Assembly: GCA_016302965.1 (NCBI GenBank)
Contig: JAEDMP010000078.1
Location: 1 to 10,817, forward strand
DNA: 10,817 nt
DNA from: Bacteroidaceae bacterium
GTDB taxonomy: Bacteria; Bacteroidota; Bacteroidia; Bacteroidales; Bacteroidaceae
Reading direction: 5' to 3'
This document shows positions 1 through 4,928 of this stretch, piece by piece. Position 1 is the stretch's first letter; each line of letters starts with the position of its first letter. Under the pieces are notes generated by a model that worked only from the letters and a program-made list of their open reading frames with translations, was not told the origin of the DNA and did not search any database. A program made the translations under genes and the position numbers.

Positions 1-676
1 TAACAACTCCCTGCTCGGCCTTGGTGCGTCCGTAAGAGCCGGTGAACTTCTTCACTGCCTCGTTGGCATCCATACCAGCCTTGATGGCTTCCATCATCTT
101 GCCGAGGTGAACATATTCGTAGCCGCAAACCTGGCTGTCCTTGTCGAGGAACATCTTGGTGATGTAGCCCTCGGTGAGCTCGAGGTAGCGGGTACCTTTG
201 GCCACTGTACCATAGAGGGTACCAGTCTGGCTGCGCAGACCCTTGCCAAGGTCTTCCAGTCCGGCGCCGATGACGAGTCCGTCTTCAGAGAAGGCGCTCT
301 GTGAACGACCGTAAACAATCTGGAGGAAGAGCTCGCGCATGGCGGTGTTGATGGCATCACAAACGAGGTCAGTGTTCAGAGCCTCGAGGATGGTCTTGCC
401 GGGGAGGATTTCAGAAGCCATGGCGGCAGAGTGGGTCATACCGGTACAGCCGATGGTTTCTACCAGGCACTCCTGGATGACACCTTCCTTGATGTTCAGA
501 GAGAGCTTGCAGGCTCCCTGCTGGGGTGCACACCAGCCCACACCGTGGGTATAGCCTGAGATGTCTTTGATCTCTTTTGCCTGAATCCATTTTCCCTCTT
601 CAGGAATAGGGGCAGGTCCGTGGTTGGGACCTTTGGCAACAACGCACATGTTGTTGACTTCGTTTGAATACTGCAT
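1..676 (-). CDS. NifU-like iron-sulfur cluster assembly scaffold protein (3' end outside window)
   Basis: The frame is open from an ATG at 674-676 to the window edge, giving 225 residues without a stop. I read the protein as a NifU_N-type scaffold. The stretch around residues 75-95 (TIGCTGMTHSAAMASEILPG) matches the IscU/NifU pattern of a cluster-ligand cysteine followed by a small-residue helix and a GKT turn. Other cysteines at 11, 49 (GWCAP), 56, 70, 106 and 184 are candidate ligands. Scaffolds of this type hold a nascent [2Fe-2S] or [4Fe-4S] cluster in the cytoplasm before transfer to apoproteins. At over 225 residues it exceeds IscU (about 128), so it carries extra C-terminal sequence. 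In related Bacteroidota a GGGtGRT-family gene often follows, but that would lie outside this window. No Shine-Dalgarno precedes the start; the upstream bases are A-rich. The fold assignment is fairly secure, the physiological partner unknown. Confidence 0.8.
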   Translation of the reverse strand, partial: MQYSNEVNNMCVVAKGPNHGPAPIPEEGKWIQAKEIKDISGYTHGVGWCAPQQGACKLSLNIKEGVIQECLVETIGCTGMTHSAAMASEILPGKTILEALNTDLVCDAINTAMRELFLQIVYGRSQSAFSEDGLVIGAGLEDLGKGLRSQTGTLYGTVAKGTRYLELTEGYITKMFLDKDSQVCGYEYVHLGKMMEAIKAGMDANEAVKKFTGSYGRTKAEQGVV

Positions 677-737
677 ATTTGTCAGTTTTAAATGAAATGT
701 GAATAGTTAATTCTATCTTTCGAAATGATATTTGCCG

Positions 738-745
738 CAAAGTTA
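738..745 (-). promoter_or_regulatory. Bacteroidota-type -7 box for the scaffold gene
   Basis: On the minus strand this reads TAACTTTG, an exact match to the TAnnTTTG -7 consensus of the Bacteroidota primary sigma factor. The nearest TTG (769-771) is 23 nt upstream, longer than the usual 19-21, so the -33 element is weak. The predicted start is near 731, giving a leader of about 55 nt before the ATG at 676. The box begins two bases beyond the T-run of the serS terminator, and its upstream half lies inside the hairpin. Confidence 0.6.
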
Positions 746-746
746 T

Positions 747-787
747 AAAAAAATCCCGAAATCTCACGCAATTATCGGGATTTTTTT
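747..787 (-). terminator. Rho-independent terminator of serS
   Basis: The arms 747-759 and 775-787 pair perfectly over 13 bp: a GC-rich core (TCCCGA/TCGGGA) flanked by seven A-T pairs, with a 15-nt loop. On the minus strand the core is followed by seven T residues, 21 bases past the serS stop codon. The A/T flanks are symmetric, so the structure would also work on the plus strand, but no plus-strand gene needs it. Confidence 0.88.
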
Positions 788-807
788 GTTTCTTTAGTAC
801 GACTTTC

Positions 808-2097
808 TCAGAAGTTCTTGTCGTCGAGGATTTCAAAACCGCAGTAGGGCACCAAACACTTGGGTACACGGATGCCTTCTTCCGTCTGGTTGTTCTCGAT
901 GATGGCGGCCACGATACGGGGCAGCGCCAGTGCCGAACCGTTCAGGGTATGGCAGAGTTCTGTCTTCTTGGTCTCGGCGTTGCGGTAGCGGCACTTCAGG
1001 CGGTTGGCCTGGTAGCTCTCGAAGTTGGATACCGACGACACCTCCAGCCAGCGCTTTTGGGCGGCGCTCCATACCTCGAAGTCATAGCAGATGGCCGAGG
1101 TGAAACTCATGTCGCCGCCGCAGAGACGTAGGATATGGTAGGGCAGTTCCAGTTTTTGCATCAGACCCTCCACGTGGTCGAGCATCTCCTGCAGGCTCTC
1201 GTAGGAGTGGCTGGGCTTGTCGATGCGCACAATCTCCACCTTGTCAAACTGGTGCAGACGGTTCAGGCCGCGCACGTCCTTGCCGTAGCTGCCGGCTTCA
1301 CGACGGAAGCAGGCCGAGTAGGCACAGCGCTTGATGGGCAGGTCTTTCTCGTCGACAATCACGTCGCGGAAGATGTTGGTCACGGGCACCTCGGCGGTGG
1401 GGATGAGATAGAGGTTGTCCAGGTTGGCGTGATACATCTGTCCCTCCTTGTCGGGCAGCTGTCCTGTGCCGTAGCCCGAAGCCTCGTTCACCACGTAGGG
1501 AGGCTGAATCTCCAGGTAACCGCTCTTGCGGGCCTCTTCGAGGAAGAAAGCCTCAAGGGCTCTCTGCAGGCGGGCCATCTTGCCGATATATACGGGGAAT
1601 CCGGCACCGGTAATCTTCACGCCGAGGTCGAAGTCGATGAGGTTGTATTTCTTGCAGAGGTCCCAGTGGCAGAGCGGGTTCTCGCCCAGGTCGGGTATCT
1701 GTCCGCCTTCCTTCACTATCACGTTGTCGCTGGCGTCGCGTCCTTCGGGCACCTGGTCGCAGGGGATGTTAGGGATGGTGCAGAGCAGTGCGTTCAGGTC
1801 TTTCTGTGCCTGGTCCATCTGCTCCTGCAGTTCGCGGTCCTTCTGTTTGAGTGTGGCAACCTTCTGCTTCACCTCTTCGGCCTCCTCGCGTTTGCCCTGC
1901 TTCATGAGGGCACCTACCTGCGATGAGATCTCTTTTACCTCTTGCTTGATTTTGTCTGACTGCTGTTGTGCCTCCCTGCGCTTTTTGTCGAGGGCAAGCA
2001 CCTGGTCGATGGCCTCGCGTGCGCCCTGGAAATGTTTCTTTTCCAGACCTTTGATCACGCGGTCGGTCTCTTCTGTAATGAGTTTAAGTGTAAGCAT
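808..2097 (-). CDS. serS: Seryl-tRNA synthetase
   Basis: This cytoplasmic class II synthetase charges tRNA-Ser with serine through a seryl-adenylate. The 429-residue length is normal for bacterial SerRS. Residues about 28-105 are a charged, heptad-like helical segment rich in K, E and Q, the coiled-coil arm that grips the long variable arm of tRNA-Ser. The catalytic core shows the TxE serine-binding motif (TAE, 234-236), motif 2 (FRREAGS, 264-270) and motif 3 around 385-404 (LNGSALALPR then ENNQ). I chose the ATG at 2095-2097, not the upstream in-frame ATG at 2235. The family begins with a short MLTLKLI-like strand, and the extra 46 residues would span the promoter. The gene has its own promoter upstream and a terminator downstream, so it is probably a separate unit from rplU-rpmA. 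Confidence 0.98.
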   Translation of the reverse strand: MLTLKLITEETDRVIKGLEKKHFQGAREAIDQVLALDKKRREAQQQSDKIKQEVKEISSQVGALMKQGKREEAEEVKQKVATLKQKDRELQEQMDQAQKDLNALLCTIPNIPCDQVPEGRDASDNVIVKEGGQIPDLGENPLCHWDLCKKYNLIDFDLGVKITGAGFPVYIGKMARLQRALEAFFLEEARKSGYLEIQPPYVVNEASGYGTGQLPDKEGQMYHANLDNLYLIPTAEVPVTNIFRDVIVDEKDLPIKRCAYSACFRREAGSYGKDVRGLNRLHQFDKVEIVRIDKPSHSYESLQEMLDHVEGLMQKLELPYHILRLCGGDMSFTSAICYDFEVWSAAQKRWLEVSSVSNFESYQANRLKCRYRNAETKKTELCHTLNGSALALPRIVAAIIENNQTEEGIRVPKCLVPYCGFEILDDKNF

Positions 2098-2136
2098 ATA
2101 CCTATGTGATTGATATTGTTTCTTCTTATTGACCTG

Positions 2137-2166
2137 CAAAAATACAAATTTATCGCCAATTTGCAA
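2137..2166 (-). promoter_or_regulatory. Promoter of serS (-33 TTG, -7 TATTTTTG)
   Basis: On the minus strand a TTG (2164-2166) is followed after exactly 19 nt by TATTTTTG (2137-2144). This fits the Bacteroidota consensus TTTG-N19-21-TAnnTTTG. A second overlapping -7 candidate, TAAATTTG, lies directly upstream of it. The predicted start is near 2131, giving a leader of about 34 nt. It lies downstream of the rpmA terminator, which supports independent transcription of serS. Confidence 0.75.
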
Positions 2167-2241
2167 AATTATCTGGTAGAAATTGGAGTCGAAGATGTAA
2201 AAATCAGCGTTCAGGATGTCAACAGGCAGCGTCAATGACCT

Positions 2242-2282
2242 GAAAAAAGCAGAAACCCCATTTCATCGGCGATGAAATGGGG
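2242..2282 (-). terminator. Rho-independent terminator of rplU-rpmA
   Basis: A perfect 12-bp stem (2256-2267 with 2271-2282; CCCCATTTCATC paired with GATGAAATGGGG) closes on a 3-nt loop. On the minus strand it is followed by a T-rich tract (TTTCTGCTTTTTTC). It begins 43 bases past the rpmA stop codon and ends the ribosomal-protein transcript before the serS promoter. Confidence 0.92.
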
Positions 2283-2325
2283 AGTCCGTGTTTGTTTGGA
2301 ATAAGTGTTTTGTTTGTAAGTTTTG

Positions 2326-2589
2326 TTAAGCCTGAGCCTCGGGAATTACTGAAACGAAGCTCTTGTCTTTGCGGCCTTTCTTGAAGACAACGGTACCATC
2401 AATCAGGGCGTACAGGGTGTCGTCCTTACCGATACCAACATTGTTTCCGGGATTGTGCTTGGTGCCACGCTGGCGAACGATGATGTTGCCGGCGATAACC
2501 TTCTGTCCACCCCAAATCTTCACACCGAGTCGCTGGGCTGCTGACTCGCGGCCGTTCTTAGAACTACCAACACCTTTTTTATGTGCCAT
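2326..2589 (-). CDS. rpmA: 50S ribosomal protein L27
   Basis: An 87-residue basic protein beginning MAHKKGVGSSKNGRES, the mature-type L27 N-terminus that reaches toward the peptidyl-transferase centre of the 50S subunit. The family signature GNIIVRQRG (residues about 35-43) and the VGIGKDDTLYA block (about 51-61) are both present. The sequence starts directly with MAHKKG, without the cleavable N-terminal extension known in many Firmicutes. It follows rplU with an 18-nt gap, the classical L21-L27 pair. A perfect Shine-Dalgarno (AGGAGG) sits 8 nt upstream of the ATG, unlike the other genes in the window. Length and composition are normal. Confidence 0.98.
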   Translation of the reverse strand: MAHKKGVGSSKNGRESAAQRLGVKIWGGQKVIAGNIIVRQRGTKHNPGNNVGIGKDDTLYALIDGTVVFKKGRKDKSFVSVIPEAQA

Positions 2590-2597
2590 TCTTACGT

Positions 2598-2603
2598 CCT
2601 CCT
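2598..2603 (-). promoter_or_regulatory. Strong Shine-Dalgarno of rpmA
   Basis: The minus strand reads AGGAGG, ending 8 nt before the rpmA ATG at 2587-2589, inside the 18-nt rplU-rpmA gap. None of the other five complete-start genes in the window has a recognisable Shine-Dalgarno. This one is therefore exceptional and fixes the rpmA start. Confidence 0.85.
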
Positions 2604-2607
2604 GTGT

Positions 2608-2925
2608 TTAAGCGATTACTTGTTTGATTTCAATCTGGGTGAATTGTGCACGATGACCATTCTTCTTGCGATAGTCCTTTCTGCGCTTCATCTTGAAAAC
2701 GATGACCTTGTCACCCTTTACAAGAGGATTCACCACCTCACATACTACTTTGGCGCCATTTACGGCAGGTGCGCCCACCTCTACTGCGCCGTCTTTGTCG
2801 ACGAGCAGCACCTTCTCAAACTCAACAGTCTGTCCGGCTTCCACATTCTGCATGTGGTGTACGAAGAGCTTTTTGCCCTCTTCAGCCTTGAACTGCTGAC
2901 CGTTAATCTCTACGATTGCGTACAT
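2608..2925 (-). CDS. rplU: 50S ribosomal protein L21
   Basis: A 105-residue protein beginning MYAIVEINGQQFKAEEGKKL, the standard L21 N-terminus. Near residues 78-97 it has the basic signature KMKRRKDYRKKNGHRAQFT, which contacts 23S rRNA. L21 is an early-to-middle assembly protein of the 50S subunit that contacts L20 and helix-rich rRNA. Length matches the family. It is first in a two-gene operon with rpmA and is preceded by a ~80-nt leader containing a bulged hairpin. The ATG at 2923-2925 follows an A-rich stretch without a Shine-Dalgarno. Identification is secure. Confidence 0.98.
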   Translation of the reverse strand: MYAIVEINGQQFKAEEGKKLFVHHMQNVEAGQTVEFEKVLLVDKDGAVEVGAPAVNGAKVVCEVVNPLVKGDKVIVFKMKRRKDYRKKNGHRAQFTQIEIKQVIA

Positions 2926-2949
2926 TTTTTAGTGTTTAAACGGGTTTTT

Positions 2950-2979
2950 CCGCAAGGCGGGTATGCACTGTGCTACCGC
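2950..2979 (-). promoter_or_regulatory. Structured leader of rplU with two competing hairpins
   Basis: In the predicted rplU 5' UTR, 2957-2979 (minus strand GCGGTAGCACAGTGCATACCCGC) folds into about 9 pairs: GCGG/CCGC, TA/TA and GCA/TGC, with two single-base bulges and a CAG loop. An alternative hairpin, CCGC-CTT-GCGG (2950-2960), reuses the same CCGC, so the two are mutually exclusive. No T-run follows either, so this is not a simple terminator. Translational control by a ribosomal protein is possible but not shown by the sequence. Confidence 0.4.
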
Positions 2980-3011
2980 TTGACTGAGCCTCCACGGACT
3001 AAAATCGGCTG

Positions 3012-3019
3012 CAAAGGTA
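3012..3019 (-). promoter_or_regulatory. Bacteroidota-type -7 box for rplU-rpmA
   Basis: The minus strand reads TACCTTTG, matching TAnnTTTG. The -33 region has no clear TTG at 19-21 nt; the sequence there is a small GCTATAGC palindrome (3037-3044). The predicted start near 3005 gives an ~80-nt leader. The first bases of this box belong to one arm of the 9-bp inverted repeat 3016-3050. Confidence 0.6.
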
Positions 3020-3050
3020 CTGCTTTTTGCTGAATTGCTATAGCAGTACC
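3016..3050. repeat. 9-bp inverted repeat over the rplU promoter and past the pectate lyase gene
   Basis: GGTACTGCT (3016-3024) and AGCAGTACC (3042-3050) are perfect inverted copies separated by 17 nt that include the palindrome GCTATAGC. On the minus strand the hairpin is followed only by TTTGC, a poor T-tract for an intrinsic terminator, though it is the only hairpin I found 3' of the pectate lyase gene. The arms flank the -7 to -33 spacer of the rplU promoter, so a terminator, an operator or both are possible. Confidence 0.5.
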
Positions 3051-3105
3051 TTCTTCTTTTCTTGCTTGTTTATGTTTTTTTAACTTTGATTCATGGCCAT
3101 AGCTC

Positions 3106-4899
3106 TTATCGCTGCACTTTCCTGACCACAACTTTGCCGTTGCTGTAGCGCAGACGCTCGATGACCATTCCTTTGGCTGTGGGCGAGACCTGCTGTCCGC
3201 TGGCGTTGTAGCAGATGTTGCTGACGAGGAAGGCGCTGTTGCCTTCGGTGGGCAATTCCTCGATGCCGGTCGATTCCTCGCCGATGGCGGGCTGGTAGCT
3301 GCCATCCTCACGGTAGAAGGCGGGATAGTATTCGGCCACGGAGGTCTGGGCATCCTCATTGCCGGCAATCATGATGTCCTGCACGAGACTGTTCAGATAG
3401 ACCTCCAGGTTGGTGTACCGTTTCTGCGGGTCGAGCGTATATGTTTTGCCGTCCGATGCGCTGTAGGGATTCAGTCCGTTGGCGGTCTCCCATGCGTCGG
3501 GTATGCCGTCCTGGTCGGTGTCGAAACCGGCTGGCCGTGTCTCCTCCTTCAGGGTTGGATAGCTGGCCGTGGTCTCGTCCTCGTCACCCTCAGGGTCGTT
3601 GATGTAGTCAAGGATACCTGCACGTTCCGAGAGGGCACCCGTGTAGGTGGTGGTGCCGAGCAGAGCCTCCTGGGCATAGCGGGTGTCGGCTGCATCGCGG
3701 TGCAGGCTGCTGCCGCCATATTTGAGCACCTTGTCAAAGGCGGTCTTGGCCACGTGTGTGGTCACCTCGCCCGCATCGATGGGGTCGTCCATCTTCAGCC
3801 GGATGCAGTCCACGTTATTCTTGTCCTTCACGTAGGTTTCCTGTTCGCCATAGAGATGCTTGGCGTCGGGGATATAGCGTTCGCCGTTGATGATGCTGAG
3901 TCCGCTGTCATAGGCAACACCCGTCCAGTCGTAGTTGGCCGAGTTGGCTGCTGTCACGTGGTTGCCCTTGATGTGGTAGCGGCAGCTGTAGCCCATGTAG
4001 GGGCTGCCACTGGCGTTGCCGCTCGATGCCACCGACACCTGGGTCACTGTGGTCTTGTTCTTGGTGCCGGGGCCGGCCTTGTAGTAATTGTTCACGATAT
4101 TGATCTGTCCGCCACCGGTGCCGCCATAGCAGCCGTTGCCCGAGCCCCAGTTGTAGATGACACAGTTGCGGAAGTCCACGCGTTCGGCCTGGATGGCATT
4201 CTCGTATTTGGAGGTGTCGAAGCCTTCCCATGCATAGCGTGCCCCACAGAAGCGTGGGGAACGGTTCTGCACATGGGCGATGAGGTTATGGTGGAACGAG
4301 GCATTCTTGCCGCCCCATATGCCCCCATAGCTGTGCTCACCCTTGGAGTGGCCGGGGTTGGCGAGTCCTTCGGTGATGTTACACCACTGCATGGTGAAAT
4401 TGCGGTTGTCGTAGAACGAAGCCACCTCGTCGATGCTCCACGAGAAGGAGCAGTGGTCGATGATGATGTTCTTGCGGTTGCGTCCCCAGGTGGCGTCGGC
4501 CCCGTCGTTCACGTCTTTCACCTGTGAACGGCGGCTGCGGATAAAGCGTACGATAACGTTGTCACTCTTGCCGAAGTAGAGGGTGTGGTAGCGCAAGGTG
4601 ATGCCATCACCGGGAGCCGTCTGTCCGGCGATGGTGGTATTCGAGGGGACGTTGAGTTGCGATTCCAGGTCGATATATCCGCCCACGTCGAAGACGATGG
4701 TCTTGGTGCCCGACTGTGAGAGCGCCCAGCGTAGTGAGCCCGTGCCTCTGTCGTTGAGGTTGGTCACGTGGATGACCTTGCCTCCTCGTCCGCCTTCGGT
4801 GTATCGGCCAAAGCCTTCAGCACCGGGGAAGGCAGGTGTCTGTGCCATCGCTGTTGAGGCGAGGGCTGCCAGAAACAATGTAGTCAATGTAGTTTGCAT
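3106..4899 (-). CDS. Secreted pectate lyase, PL1-type beta-helix, with T9SS-like C-terminal tail
   Basis: A 597-residue protein predicted to cleave homogalacturonan by beta-elimination, a Ca2+-dependent reaction leaving 4,5-unsaturated ends. Residues 1-19 form a signal peptide ending in AMA before Q20. The mature start FPGAEGFGRYTEGGRGG is typical of Bacteroidota PL1-like lyases. Beta-helix markers follow: IIIDHCSFSWSIDE (145-158), which resembles the vWiDH region, and NRSPRF (212-217), whose arginine is the likely catalytic base. Residues 459-471 form a Ca2+-binding-type loop (DTDQDGIPDAWE). The last ~40 residues (CYNASGQQV...KGMVI...NGKVVVRKV) resemble a T9SS sorting domain, suggesting export to the cell surface or medium. 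The ATG at 4897-4899 lies 29 bases after the upstream stop, so both genes are probably co-transcribed. Family is well supported; exact subfamily and substrate methylation preference are not visible. Confidence 0.9.
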   Translation of the reverse strand: MQTTLTTLFLAALASTAMAQTPAFPGAEGFGRYTEGGRGGKVIHVTNLNDRGTGSLRWALSQSGTKTIVFDVGGYIDLESQLNVPSNTTIAGQTAPGDGITLRYHTLYFGKSDNVIVRFIRSRRSQVKDVNDGADATWGRNRKNIIIDHCSFSWSIDEVASFYDNRNFTMQWCNITEGLANPGHSKGEHSYGGIWGGKNASFHHNLIAHVQNRSPRFCGARYAWEGFDTSKYENAIQAERVDFRNCVIYNWGSGNGCYGGTGGGQINIVNNYYKAGPGTKNKTTVTQVSVASSGNASGSPYMGYSCRYHIKGNHVTAANSANYDWTGVAYDSGLSIINGERYIPDAKHLYGEQETYVKDKNNVDCIRLKMDDPIDAGEVTTHVAKTAFDKVLKYGGSSLHRDAADTRYAQEALLGTTTYTGALSERAGILDYINDPEGDEDETTASYPTLKEETRPAGFDTDQDGIPDAWETANGLNPYSASDGKTYTLDPQKRYTNLEVYLNSLVQDIMIAGNEDAQTSVAEYYPAFYREDGSYQPAIGEESTGIEELPTEGNSAFLVSNICYNASGQQVSPTAKGMVIERLRYSNGKVVVRKVQR

Positions 4900-4928
4900 G
4901 ATGCTATATTATGAATAGGTATAATTGT

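Noticed and set aside
2098..2235. 46-codon N-terminal extension of serS
   Set aside because: It would cover the best promoter in the window (2137-2166), and SerRS proteins begin at the MLTLKLI-like strand.
2581..3033. 150-codon plus-strand open frame across rplU
   Set aside because: It is antisense to rplU and its leader, with no supporting motif. The minus-strand L21 assignment is certain.
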